The translations under genes were made by a program, and so were the position numbers. The notes beneath the pieces were generated by a model. It searched no databases. It was given only the letters and a program-made list of their open reading frames with translations, and was not told the origin of the DNA. From Saccoglossus kowalevskii (Eukaryota > Hemichordata > Enteropneusta > Harrimaniidae), in the NCBI RefSeq assembly GCF_000003605.2, contig NW_003113963.1, positions 332,613 to 396,612 of the forward strand: a stretch of 64,000 nt of DNA, read 5' to 3'. Below, one piece after another: positions 18,601 through 29,299 of this stretch. Within the stretch, counting starts at the first letter, position 1; every line of letters starts with the position of its first letter.

Positions 18601-20186
18601 TTTATTTTCACTGAATCATTCCTTCAGCGAAAATTAATTCCAAGCAAAAATAAAGTATTTTACAGTATTTTATAAACTGGGGTAGCTAGCCATGAATTGC
18701 TGGTGTTACATTTATGCTTTACGTTTTCTCTGCCATATTCTCTCTGTGTATTCTCTGAGGTTTTGACTTTCACATTTTTATGGGTGATTTTCCTTCAACT
18801 GTAAAATCTTGTGTAAAGTGTGAAAGGTTCGATCAGAAATTCTTTCGCAAAAAATGAATGATTTGATTTTGAAATTTAATTTAATTGACTTATAGTTCAA
18901 TGTTGATCTTTTTGAGGGGGTATGGCATTGAAATATCCTTACTTCATCAAAATTTATGTCATCAAATTTGTATAGCACATTAAAAGGCCAAGAAAAAAAA
19001 ATTCTCTGTTTCTCGTTTCATGTAAATTTCAAAACGAGGCGATTTTTTTTTTTCTTTTCGAATACTGAGCTTAAATGGGGGAAATTTGAGACAAGTGCAA
19101 GTACAAGAGCATTATGGAATGCTTTAAAAGGAAAAAAACGTCCGAGACGCATAGTTCAAAATGATGTGTGCGGAAACGAGAAACAGATATTTTTGTTCTC
19201 AGCCTAAGCATGAAAATGCCATAAAAATACATTTATTGAATTTCATGTAATGTTTTGACACCACCACAACCACGCTATGACCTTTGTTTGTCCTGTTTTT
19301 ACGTTCAATTTTACGCATAATGCAGGATCTTTCAGTAAATACAAATTCATAAATAAAGTCCTGTTTATAGTCTGCACTTTCTTTAAGAAGATTGGGACAA
19401 AAATAGCCAAATATTTTGAGTAAAAACTGAAAAATTACTCAAATTTTGTCTGTTGGCTCCAAAATTAGGGATTATTTCCAGAAATATTGAAGCAGGGATT
19501 TTTTTAAACAGGGCAACAGGGGCGCAGCGCCCTCATGCCATGGTCATGCGCCCCCTTACCCTTGGGAGCAAATCCTCTGGCAACCATAAAATTCTGAATG
19601 ACCAGTGATCACATATGGCTATAGTCTTCAACTGGCACCTTCCCCAAGGAAGTGATAGAATGCTCCATTTTATCTTAGTTATCAAAATTATCAAAACCTC
19701 CACACCCTGGTAGGGAGAACCTGTCCCCCCCCCTTTGGTGGTGCTGATGAATTGCAGTGCTCCCTCTTGCAGTTTTTTTCTAGAAAAACCCCTGTTGAAG
19801 AATATAAAAATAAAAGTACAGAATAATTTTGGGCGCGAAAGTCTGGTGGTGAAATGGTTAATCATGGATCTGCTTAGCTCTCATTCAATACTCACCATCA
19901 GTTTTTAATACTGCAGGAATTTGTGATGGATCGTAGCATCCATATTCCTTCACATGGTTGTAACACACAGCGTGTTGGACTTGATTTTCTCTTGTATTAA
20001 ATCTACTGCCACAGTTTGTGAAGAAGCAAGGTAAGCCAGCAAGTAACGGCATATCTGTCATTATTTCACCAAGCTTAAAATCAATTTTTTGAATGGGCAA
20101 CTTATTCCTCAAACTAACAAACTGTCGAGGAGTGAGACTAACATCATCAGGTTTCTGTTGTCTTGGAAACACTTGATAGTCTTCAC
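12604..20186 (-). CDS. ZNF451-like zinc-finger protein with C-terminal PIN-like domain (3' six exons)
   Basis: Exons in transcript order: 20186-19896, 18367-18152, 17712-17556, 16069-15901, 15050-13752 and 12909-12604. All junctions are GT-AG and in phase, giving 811 residues; human ZNF451 has about 1,060. In vertebrates ZNF451 is a nuclear SUMO E3/E4 ligase whose catalytic SIM/PLRP region is N-terminal; that part is not found here. Visible: C2H2-type fingers in exon order at GLPCFFTNCGSRF..H....H, YICAECLLIF..H....HH, YSCPSCFTYF..H....H, MFICKTCNG..H and WLCECCGSY..H; a long Ser/Asn/Gln-rich linker in the 1.3-kb exon; then the PIN-like domain, ILVDLDNWAGFF, FVWAFHGGQTNWK, NAADFAMCTV|AGRLD and FIILSADKSFVEL, ending MLNPH. 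The acidic residues expected of a PIN/NYN nuclease fold (VDLDN, AAD, SAD) are kept. The gene is tail-to-tail with the deacetylase-like gene, stop codons 978 bp apart. Loss of some middle fingers relative to vertebrates is possible. Introns hold MITEs. Confidence 0.88.
13071..13305. mobile_element. PiggyBac-like MITE (family F, copy 2)
   Basis: It runs from CTTTTTCACCACCAG to CTGGTGGTGAAATGG followed by TTAA (13306-13309); the left TTAA has decayed to TCAA. It keeps the family internal blocks TTCTTCAATATTTCTG and CAGACAAAATTTCAG. It lies in the last ZNF451-like intron and shows the unoccupied form of the site filled at 19493-19794 in copy 3. Confidence 0.75.
16220..16430. mobile_element. MITE, TACTGTAAAATGACC family (C2)
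   Basis: The ends are TACTGTAAAATGACC and its rough complement ...CCCTTTACAGTA, with inner inverted blocks CACTGGGTTTAAATT and AAATTAAAACCCAGT. The internal sequence is nearly the same as at 55153-55364. The ends suggest a TA target (mariner-like), but no transposase is present. It lies in the ZNF451-like intron 16070-17555. Confidence 0.75.
16890..17077. mobile_element. MITE, TACTGTAAAATACTTT family (C1)
   Basis: The left end TACTGTAAAATACTTTATTT is answered by ATAAAGTATTTTACAGTA. The inner halves GGAATTAATTCGCTGAA and TTCAGCGAAAATTAATTCC also pair, so the element is nearly a fold-back. Sisters lie at 18465-18667 and 46972-47164. It shares TACTGTAAA ends with family C2. Confidence 0.8.
17101..17426 (+). 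mobile_element. GC-rich MITE (family G, copy 2) with an uninterrupted reading frame
   Basis: It runs from TCCTCGGGGACGGAGC to CCGCCCCCGAGGA, with flanking TA on both sides. An open frame beginning at 17137 passes through the whole element (HAFLWALCALLWNAG ... TLFRGVSTIIPK ... CFHRRGLPGGENARMSAP). The same frame is open in copy 3 at 25199-25505, in the opposite orientation. No known domain is recognised. With only two close copies, an open frame may simply reflect few mutations in a GC-rich repeat. It lies in the ZNF451-like intron 16070-17555. Confidence 0.75.
18465..18667. mobile_element. MITE, family C1, copy 2
   Basis: TACTGTAAAATACTTTATTT to ATAAAGTATTTTACAGTA, same orientation and internal order as 16890-17077 but with about 15 extra bases near the middle (CACTAATTTTTAACAAG). 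It lies in the ZNF451-like intron 18368-19895. Confidence 0.8.
19330..19857. mobile_element. PiggyBac-like MITE (family F, copy 3), split by a nested element
   Basis: The reverse copy of family F: CTTTATAGTCTGCAC-like left part, CAAATTTTGTCTGTTGGCTCC, and the right end TCTGGTGGTGAAATGG followed by TTAA (19858-19861). The distal left end is worn away. The 302-bp insertion at 19493-19794 interrupts it. Confidence 0.7.
19493..19794. mobile_element. hAT-like non-autonomous element nested in family F
   Basis: The element begins CAGGGATTTTTTTAAACAGG and ends AGAAAAACCCCTG, so its ends are CAGGGNTTTTT inverted repeats. TTGAAG is duplicated on both sides (19487-19492, 19795-19800). The uninterrupted site (AATATTGAAGAATATA) is still seen, as complement, in the sister copies near 7760 and 13125, which fixes both ends. 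CAGGG ends are typical of hAT elements, which normally make 8-bp duplications; the 6-bp one here is atypical. No coding capacity. Confidence 0.8.
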
Positions 20187-20520
20187 CTGTAAAAAAACAA
20201 TTAACCCAAATCGGAATGTCATGGCTAGGAAATCAAAGTATTAATGGAAAAGTGAATCAATAAGAGGTGCTGCTGTGGTGGGGTTGCCTTGGGTTGAATG
20301 ACTCGTAACAAAAACAATATTTGGAGCTGGTTGCTCCAACTTTATGCTGTTTTGGAGAATTTTTAGTTTAAACACCAAAACACACATGGGTCATTCAAGA
20401 GTTTAATGCATAGAAATAAATATGAGGGTATATTTTCAGGGTTATAACGATGTATTCCATGGAATGAAATCACAAACATTATATATTTATATTGCTGCTA
20501 GCAAATGTCCTGTGATTCAA

Positions 20521-20675
20521 AGCAGGGGGCGTTAACGCAAACGCCAGACGACCATAGCGTGTCGTTGTTTACAAACAAGCGTCTACCCATGTGCCTTTGC
20601 GTTTTTAGCGCGGTTGTTGTAGTTTCTTTTTTTAGTACTCAATTTCCAGGCGTGCGCGGATGGCGACCATCCACT
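20521..20675. mobile_element. TTAA-type MITE (family A, copy 1)
   Basis: Contains the family core GTTTACAAACAAGCGTCTACC, GCCTTTGCGTTTTTAGC and GGCGACCATCCACT|TTAA. The left end is worn (AGCAGGGGGCGTTAACGC). Better copies lie at 24494-24650, 44827-44983 and 51304-51459. It lies just upstream of the first visible ZNF451-like exon. Confidence 0.65.
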
Positions 20676-21731
20676 TTAAACACAAATATTCGTATGTCCG
20701 CGGGGTCATTGATTTTTAAAATTCAAGGGGTCTCAAAATGACCATCTGCGGCGGGTGGGGGTTTATAGTAACTGGAATGACTACAGATGGAAGTGCCATA
20801 TACTAGGCGTAAACAGTACAGCGATCAGTTCTACGATATTTATGAACAACGAGAAATACTCACGCCTGCTTCTTCTATGAACTGGATTTCTTGTCACTTT
20901 AACCATGATTGCGGGGGTAATTTGGGGACCCGGGTTTAGGAAGTGAAGGGAGGTTTACAGAAATGTAGGTATATACACACGGTTTAAGTAACCGTGATAT
21001 AAACCAAAATTACACTCTGGTATTCGGGATAGTTAAACTCGAAAATTGTGAAGTTAGTGAAAGAAAGGCCAATTGACGGGGAAAAAAGGTTTGGGGATTT
21101 GACGGAGAGAGACAAATACAAAAAATAAACAGCAATGTACGAAATGGTTGTGATTATTGTGACTCCAATCGAAACTTCTATTCATATGACTGTGTCGTCA
21201 ACAATCGAACTGTTCGACAGACGCGCGCTGCAGAACCTCTAACTTGGTCATTTTTGGACTCGTGGCCTGATGCCTTATTTCCCATTCTGTTCCAAGTATA
21301 TGACATTTAGGGCAGTGGAAATGTATATTGTGTGGTGTATGACGCTGTCACGTATGGAAAATGTACATTTTATCCGTTTGAAATGTGAAAGAAACCCGGC
21401 GAAACAAAATGACAAAATAAATAGTATGCCCTCATCGACCACTTATTTGTGACTTGTTTTCATTTTGTCGATGCTATATTTTCTTTCTGGCAAGAGTAAA
21501 CTTGATTCGTTTTTATCCCTCCAACATTGTGTACAAATATGGACAGAGTAAGCAACGTCACGTTGAAACATGATAGTATTTTTATTACAACGGTTTGGTA
21601 ACAAGTCATGTGGTCGGTGATGTGCGCCCTCATCTGTTGGTGTTGCGAACTCACAATGTTATCCTTTGCAAAGAGGGATTTGCCGACGGTTACAATTTTA
21701 CAGCTATGAGTACCATTCTAAAAAAACATTT

Positions 21732-21733
<2 letters not shown>

Positions 21734-21765
<32 letters not shown>
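21734..21765. repeat. (AT)n microsatellite
   Basis: About 15 AT dinucleotides in a row. Self-complementary; likely length-variable. Confidence 0.95.
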
Positions 21766-21768
<3 letters not shown>

Positions 21769-22904
21769 GGGAAAAAACTAGTTATCGTTGCTTTGCTTGA
21801 AAGCAAGTAACGACGTGGAGCTAGTTTGAAAAACAACACGTGTTAATAATGTCAAAGGCTTCTTCAAAGTCAACAAAGACGTAATAGTACCTCTATCCTT
21901 TCTCGTCAAATTATTTCAAACGTGGGCAAAACGAAAATGTTGTCTACCGAACTTTTATTCTGTATTCAGCCTGTTCTTCTCTCATTGATGTCGCAGTTTC
22001 CTCCCAGAATAAAAGTAGGTAACAACGTGACCTCCATGTTGTATTGGCTTCCTTTGTGTTTTTTTTGTGCGTGTGTGTGTGCACGCCCTCACACCATGGA
22101 GACGGGAAAATTCCAGTGTTGAAGATCGAATTGAATAGCTTGCATAGTAATTATGTAATTTTGAGGCACTTGCCCTAATATTTTTTTTTTAAATTCATTT
22201 TTAACTTAGTTTCATAGAACACAGTATTTAATAAAAATTTAATTTTTGACACTTCTTAAAACCCCAGATTTTTAAGTAATTCGGGTCAACAAGAAAAGCA
22301 CCGCATTATTCACAATTAACGATTGTTTCAGCATAAGCCACCAGCCTACAATTTGACATATAGCATGATATCTCTGCCCTAGAAACCTAAGGTAAAAGCG
22401 TTATGATACTGACAAAATGGCCACTATCCACTAAAATACAATTATCATTTTCTCGCAAATTAGACTGATAACCCCCAATTTTTTTAAAGTCAATATCTTT
22501 ATGTTGTCCTGGAGTTCAATTCATTACATTTTACATTAATTACCTTAATATTTTTTATTTGTGAGAAGGTTTCTACATTAAGGCAGTTTGAGCCGAATTC
22601 AAATTTTGCACTACTGAACATGTCACTGCAAATATATGCAATGCATTATGGGAGAGAACTTCCATTATATGTACTGGAAAAAATTTATCGTCTTGGAAAC
22701 TCACTAAATTACTAGTATATGTTAATTTTCAAAAATGTTTTCACAATATTAGGTTTCATATCAATGATAATATATGACTTTTTCGTTCCATATCACCTAG
22801 CAAAATTGTGAGATACAAAAAAATATTCTCACTATAGAAACCAGTATAAAAATGTCAAGTTTGACGAAAAAATTCCGAGCATACTACACTATTTCCTCAG
22901 GCTG

Positions 22905-22908
<4 letters not shown>

Positions 22909-22965
<57 letters not shown>
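22909..22965. repeat. (AT)n microsatellite, 57 bp
   Basis: About 28 uninterrupted AT units. Open frames running through it on both strands (YIYIYI runs) are artefacts of the repeat. Confidence 0.95.
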
Positions 22966-22968
<3 letters not shown>

Positions 22969-24493
22969 CCAGCAACACGGTCGTTATCGGCGCTCGTAGT
23001 TTTGCACACTATGAACAAGGTGTTTCCGCATAACTTAGACTTGGTATCACAAATAATTCTAATTACTCTCATGTTTTCACTCTCCAACATGCCCTATGTA
23101 ATGCATTGAAATTGCCAAAAGAAAAAAGAATTTGCTGTTCATCTGTTTCATTTTCAATTTGGATAAAAGTAATCGTTATTCGAGTACTGTGGCGAACCGG
23201 AAGACGAAATATAAATACCGCTAATAATCCAGTTTTATCGACTTCGTCGCATTTTAAGTCTCCGGGAAGTCTCTTTGAAAACGAGTTGTACAGTTTTCCA
23301 CTGAATTCCACTCCCAAAACAAATGTACTCATCCCTCCCCAAAAGTACCTAACTTAGTCGCCGATGTTTCAGTCAAACACAGCAATTATGTGATATAACA
23401 AAGCAACTCATAGTCGGATCAATCAAAAAGCGTCTTGTTTTGGACATTTTTTGTTTGGACGAATCTCATTCGTCCTTGTATATATGCTCAGACGCACCTG
23501 GATCTTTGAGAATTCGTACGGTTTGTCTTTTATTTCATTTTTATTCAGAACTAAGACGCATCAGTATAAATTCAGGCCCCCTGGAAGTTAGTAAACACAA
23601 TTGGGACACATAACCATCGCCCGGGCCGATGAAATTATTGACAAATTAACGTTCAGTACATATATCTCGCATTCAGACCAGCAAATATTTCCCATAAACG
23701 TCCTAATAACGCAATGATCTCAGAAGAACGACTTGAACAACAGCCACTTTCAAGAATAAAAATAATTAGCCTTGGATTGAAAAACAGATCCTTGAACTAT
23801 ATTTTTGTTTTCAGGATATATTTTAATAATAAACTGGCGACTATTCTGAGTAATAGTTCATGTACTGTTCGGGCTTTCATTTTACTGCACAATGAAGGCA
23901 ATAATAAAACAATTGTCTACACTATAGCGCAATCTGTAAGATCTATTTTACACTCGGGCGATAATTATTTCCCGATGTTGTCAATTCTAGCCTATGCGGT
24001 AAACACATATTTATGCTGTTGTTGTGATTATCCTGATTTTCATGTCTAATTTTTTGTAATTAAGTAATTTTATTTTCGTTATTAGAATTAGAAAGTACTC
24101 TAGTTATCTCACAAAACGCTTAAACTTAATTTCCGGAACAATGCTAAGAATAATGTAGCTCATTGAGTCGTAAAATTAAATATTGCTTTGTTTGTTTCCG
24201 TGGTAACGGGGATATTAACCCCTGGGTATCCAGGTGCTTGTACTAGTTTCTTCAGCGCGACCCATCAGCAGTCAATACTACATGCGTTAAGGTAAAGGAC
24301 GCGTGGGTAATTGCAACATGGCGTCGAAAGAGCGCAGATCCCATTCACGTTCCGTCGACTAACGTTTCAACCATTTGTATGCCTCGCCTGTCGTTTCACA
24401 AGTTTCGTTTTCTATTCATATACTTTTCAGCCAATGAAATCGAAATCCATTTATACCAGAGGTCGTAGTGAACTTTGTTCATCTGGGACTTAA

Positions 24494-24650
24494 AGCGGGG
24501 GAGTTGTCACTTACGCATGCGTTAGATGGTCATAGCGTGTCATTGTTTACAAACAAGCGTTTTCCCATTAGCCTTTGCGTTTTTAGCGTGTGTTGTTATC
24601 GTCGGTTGGGACTCAATTCCCGTGCGTGCGCAGGTGACGACCCTCTCGCT
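24494..24650. mobile_element. TTAA-type MITE (family A, copy 2)
   Basis: Bounded by TTAA at 24490-24493 and 24651-24654. The left end AGCGGGGGAGTTGTCACTTA pairs with the right end GCAGGTGACGACCCTCTCGCT. The interior contains GTTTACAAACAAGCG and GTTGGGACTCAATTCCCG. The ends resemble family B and also carry TTAA, as does the THAP element at 7961-9705. Confidence 0.8.
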
Positions 24651-25198
24651 TTAAACATGATTCATGCTAATCATCGTCGTGGCGACGTTTTAAAGTCGGA
24701 ATTGTAACTTGTCGTCGTGGACGTGATAAATAATGTCTCGCTAATTATTTTAATTTTGATTTCCGATGATATTATATCAGAGGTACATTACTTGGGGTTT
24801 GCAACTCGCATAGTACTGTATGGTGATATCATGTCAAGATCCCATTCAAGTCTCTTCTCGTAGATAGCGAGACTGAGGCTACGACCTTCTGACATGACGC
24901 ATATCAATGTTTAAGGTTTGTAATGAAAAAAATAAACTTTTCTTGTCACTATCATAGTGAAAAATGTAATACATCGAAAATGTACAGAAAATATATTTCT
25001 CGTAATCCGTCATATCGTGGGCAGCTATATATATATTGTATTCAAGAAAATGATAAACAACACTGCGTTCCTACAATTCTTTAGTACATTTGTTTATACA
25101 TACGGCATGTTTCATTTGGTGCGTTTGTTTTAATCGGCGAATTTATTTCAAATGGTTGGAACCATCACATAATACAAAATGTGAAATTAAAAGATATA

Positions 25199-25505
25199 TC
25201 CTCGGGGCGGACATCCGGGCATTTTCACCGCCTGGCAACCTGCGGCGGTGAAAACAAAGGCCCAAAACTCGCAGAAAACGGTACTTTGGGATGATTGTTG
25301 AGACTCCTCTGAACAGTGTAACAAGATTAGCCCTACGTGTGTAACATATATACATTTGGCTGTTCGGAATTACTTCAAAGTTGAGTTTGTGTTGTTTTCT
25401 CGAATTTTCACCGGCTCGACCGGCGTTCCACAGCAGCGCGCACAGAGCCCATAGAAATGCATGTACAGTCGTGCGCGTCTTAGCAAAGTAACTCCGCCCC
25501 AAGGA
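25199..25505 (-). mobile_element. GC-rich MITE (family G, copy 3) with an uninterrupted reading frame
   Basis: Reverse orientation relative to copy 2 and highly similar. It starts TCCTCGGGGCGGACATCC and ends CTCCGCCCCAAGGA. The minus-strand frame is open throughout and its product shares about 90 residues with that of copy 2 (TRRANLVTLFRGVSTIIPK is identical in both). No domain recognised. Confidence 0.78.
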
Positions 25506-25794
25506 TGCATAAAAGCCAGCGCACATTGATTGACGAAATATGAAAGATTTGAAAACTTACAGTGACGTCACAAATTATATTGTGTCACTTGAGGTTTAGA
25601 TCCAAGCATGGCAAAACATGTTTTTTTTTTGTTGGACAGATTCTGAATTGTCGAGTAATCCTCCCGATTCTACATTGCCCATAAAAGTGGATAATCATCC
25701 TCTATGACAGTAAATATATTGTGTTTTCAACGTAGTCTGGCCAGTAAAATTTAAATTTAGATACAAGTACGGATTTCAATTTTAGCTCAGCTGT

Positions 25795-26300
25795 CCACTT
25801 TGTCCGTCGGCGTCCGTCGTCGTCGTCGTCGTCCGTCGTCTTCCGTGTCAACATTTTTACTTTTTCGATATTTTCGAAAACTACAAGCCTGATTGCTTTG
25901 ATGCTTGGTGTATATATGTACCTTGGGTAGACCTCTCTCAGATTTGTTCATTTCATGATCATATCTTTAATTCTTTAATTTTGGTGAATATTTTTGTAAT
26001 TTTGTTGTAAAATGTGATATTTTCGACTTCTTCTTTAAAAACCGCAAGTCCGATTGCCTTGATGTTACATATATAGGTACTACATGTGGACCTCTCTCAG
26101 ATTTGTTCATTTTGTGATGATATCTTTAATCATCTAATTTTGATGAATATTTTTGTCATTTTTGGGGGAAAATTGATATTTTCGAATTCTTGTTGTCCGA
26201 TTGCTTTGATCGTGGAGGTATAAACATGCTTTGATACTATACATATTGTTCATTTTCTAATGATATCTTTAGTTTTTTAATTGAAATGTGCATTGCTACC
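25795..26300. repeat. GTC-rich simple tract followed by three degenerate tandem units of about 160 bp
   Basis: A GTCCGTCGTCGTC tract at 25801-25845 is followed by repeated units with CCGATTGCTTTGAT, GACCTCTCTCAGATTTGTTC, TGATATCTTTAAT and TTTTGGTGAATATTTTTG. A single related block lies at 5278-5400. This type of GTCGTC-led repeat occurs in several marine invertebrates. No coding sense. Confidence 0.65.
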
Positions 26301-26512
26301 AGCGGAGCTATCTCAGCCGACAGGCTGCTTGTTCTTAACTACGCTGTTTGTCTGAAATGTGTTATCCACTTCCGGTGTTCATGACAACCTCGTTTCTAAA
26401 AAGCTTGCTTTGTGTATTGTCTAAATTCCCCATCACACTCCAGTAATTACAAAATTCCTTTAGTTTCCCTTGTAATGCAATAAGCATATTCTAGCAATAA
26501 CATGACATGTAG

Positions 26513-26592
26513 GCGTGAGTGGCGCCCTCGCTGGCCGAACAGCATCAGACCCCACTTGGAGTTCGGGACACCGCGGAGGGCGCAACTCACGC
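26513..26592. other. GC-rich 80-nt stem-loop
   Basis: The left arm GCGTGAGTGGCGCCCTC pairs with the right arm GAGGGCGCAACTCACGC (one mismatch). After an asymmetric bulge, CCGAAC pairs with GTTCGG. The loop is about 20 nt (26541-26560). It stands out from the AT-rich surroundings. It could be a tiny MITE, a structured RNA or a regulatory palindrome; nothing decides which. Confidence 0.6.
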
Positions 26593-27140
26593 GATCTTGT
26601 CAGGCTACATTGGCAACATCATCAGTATACATAGGAGTACTAATATCAAAACATCCAAATCCATGTATATACTAGTGCCATTACCAATTGTGGTTTTTAA
26701 ACTGCGTTCAATAATTTTCAAATTACAGGTAATGTTTATCATCATATCTACTTTTACTGTAGATGGGTTATTTTTAACATTTCCTACTAATTACATAACT
26801 ATAATTATTATTGTACCACAATTCTCACTCCAATCATGATTGATATGATTATAAAATCCATGAATGTCCGAGCAAGTATTTGGGTTGCTTTATCGGCAGC
26901 TATGATTGTCGAGTGTATTTAATTTCTGTTTGCTCATTAGCACCATTCAAAAGCCTCTGTTGGTACCTCCTAGGCAACTCGTCATTGACACAAAACCAAA
27001 ATAGTAGCAGATACCAAAAATAGTGGCTTAAAATCCGCTGCATAAAACACATGACTGAATTGGGTCGTATATTGAAACGGGAAATATTCGGAATGTAACC
27101 CAAACCAACTTACTTAATTCAAACGCGAGAACCACATTAA

Positions 27141-27400
27141 AGCGCGGTAGTCGTCGCGCTGCGCATGTTCGACATTTGTGTTGATAAACATTGATTTTCC
27201 CACAATCCAATGCGCTCTTCAAATGGAAATCACAAGTATGATTACCGCCGGTGACTCCTTCGATACCTTCCAATCACATGAAAATTACCTAATTAATGCT
27301 TGGAAACATTTCGTACAGTTCGTACTCGTTGATCTGCGCAACAGTCAAAGTCGCCACATGTTTATATGAGACCCATATATCTCGCACATGCGCAGTTATT
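27141..27400. mobile_element. TTAA-type MITE (family B, copy 1)
   Basis: Flanked by TTAA (27137-27140, 27401-27404). The left end is AGCGCGGTAGTCGTCGCGCT; the right part is GAGACCCATATATCTCGC-ACATGCGCAG. The interior has TTTTCCCACAATCCAATGCG and ATTACCGCCGGTGAC, shared with 46198-46406 and 52645-52919. Confidence 0.75.
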
Positions 27401-27410
27401 TTAATTTTTT

Positions 27411-27515
27411 GATTATCCTTTTTACTTTTTTTTTTTTTATTTCACTTGACTTTGTTCATCTTCTATAGAAAGAATGTCAATAAAGTTATCTTATCTTATC
27501 GTATCTTATCTTATC
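27411..27515 (+). mobile_element. Probable non-LTR retroposon 3' tail with (TTATC)n
   Basis: GTTCATCTTCTATAGAAAGA, then GTCAATAAAGTTATC, then repeated TTATC units (27487-27515). A poly(A)-signal-like AATAAA followed by a short tandem tail is usual for many LINE and SINE 3' ends. The body upstream was not recognised. Confidence 0.4.
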
Positions 27516-27529
27516 AACGCATGTTATGA

Positions 27530-29280
27530 ATAATATCTGCTCTGAACAATATTTGTTCTGGAAAATATCTGTTCTGAACAATATCTCTTCTGAACAATAT
27601 CTGCTCTGGACAACATCTGTTCTGGACATTAGCTGCTCTGAACAATATCTACTCTGAACAATATCTGCTCTGCACAAAATCTGCTCTGGACAATATCTGC
27701 TCTGGACAATATCTGCTCAGGACAATATCTGCTTTGGACAATATCTGTTCTGGACATTAGCTGATCTGCACAATATCTGTTCTGGACAATATCTCCTCTG
27801 AACAATATCTGCTCTGGACAATATCTGCTCTGGACAATATCTGTTCTGGACATTAGCTGCTCTGAACAATGTCTACTCTGAACAATATCTGCTCTGCACA
27901 AAATCTGCTCTGGACAATATCTGCTCTGGACAATATCTGTTCTGGACATTAGCTGCTCTGAACAATATCTGCTCTGCACAATATCTGTTCTGGACAATAT
28001 TTCCTCTGAACAATATCTGCTCTGGACAATATCTGCTCTGGACAATATCTAGTTCTGGACATTAGCTGCTCTGAACAATATATACTCTGAACAATATCTG
28101 CTCTGCACAGTATCTGCTCTGCACAATATCTGCTCTGGACAATATCTGTTCTGTACCTTAGCTGCTCTGAACAATATCTACTCTGAACAATATCTGCTCT
28201 GCACAATATCTACTCTGGACAATATTTGCTCTGGACAATATCTGTTCTGGACAACATCTGCTCAGCACAATTTCTGCTCTGAACAATAAATGCTCTGGTC
28301 AATATCTGCTCTGAACAATATCTGTTCTGAACAATATCTGCTCTGAATAATATCTGCTCTGGACATTAACTGTTCTGAACAATATCTGTTCTGGACATTA
28401 ACTGCTCTGAACAATATCTGCTCTGGACATTAACTGCTCTGAACAATATCATTCTGTTCTGAACAATATCTGCTCTGAATAATATCTGCTCTGAACAATA
28501 TCTGCTCTGGACATTAACTGCTCTGAACAATATCAGCTCTGAATAATATCTGCTCTGGACATTAACTGCTCTGAACAATATCTGCTCTGAATAATATCTG
28601 CTCTGGACATTAACTGCTCTGAACAATATCTGCTCTGAATAATATCTGCTCTGGACATTAACTGCTCTGAACAATATCTGCTCTGAATAATATCTGCTCT
28701 GTACATTAACTGCTCTGAACAATATCAGCTCTGAACAATATCTGCTCTGAATAATATCTGCTCTGTACATTAACTGCTCTGAATAATATCTGCTCTAAAC
28801 AATATCTGCTCTGAACAATATCTGTTCTTGACATTAGCTGTTCTGAACAATATCAGCTCTGAACAATATCTGCTCCGAACAATATCTGCTCTGATCAATA
28901 TCTGCTCTGAACAATATCTGTTCTTGACATTAGCTGTTCTAAACAATATCTGCTCATAGCAATATATGCTCTGATCAATATCTGTCCTGTACCTTAGCTG
29001 CTCTAAACAATATCTGCTCTTGACATTAGCTGTTCTGAACAACATCTGCTCTGAACAACATCTGTTCTGGACAATATCTGCTCTGAACAATATCTACGCT
29101 GGACAATATCTGCTCTGGACAATATTTACGCTGGACAATATCTGCTCTGGACAATGTCAGCTCTGGACAATATCTGCTCTGAATAGTATCTGCTCTGAAC
29201 AATACCCGCTCTGAACAATACTCGCTCTGGACAATATCTCTTCTGAAAGATATCAGCTCTGGACAATGTCTGCTCTGAAT
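27530..29280. repeat. Large minisatellite, 16-bp unit with 48-bp higher-order unit
   Basis: About 1.75 kb of the unit ACAATATCTGCTCTGA and variants (GGACATTAGCTGTTCT, GAATAATATCTGCTCT). Between about 28380 and 28790, three variants alternate regularly as a 48-bp higher-order repeat. Because the unit rarely contains stops on the minus strand, very long repetitive frames (RADIVQSRYCSEQ) arise; these are not genes. Confidence 0.95.
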
Positions 29281-29299
29281 TATATATTTTTCAAACGTC

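Larger units (their letters stand above)
20690..24480. other. No convincing gene; AT-rich with two AT microsatellites
   Basis: Expected location of the missing N-terminal ZNF451-like exons, but none was recognised. Holds the AT repeats at 21734-21765 and 22909-22965. Open frames near 23106-23357 and 23714-24049 show no family resemblance or splice support. Confidence 0.4.

Noticed and set aside
21463-21735. Possible extra ZNF451-like exon on the minus strand (HQQMRAHITDH after an acceptor-like TTTTTTTAG)
   Set aside because: Suggestive of a finger helix, but the paired cysteines are missing and no in-phase donor toward the exon ending at 20186 was found.
23714-24049. 111-codon plus frame
   Set aside because: No family resemblance; ends in a run of Cys codons without zinc-finger spacing.
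24319-24363. Short frame MASKERRSHSRSVD with good start context
   Set aside because: Stops after 14 codons and no donor site was found; could be a first exon but unsupported.
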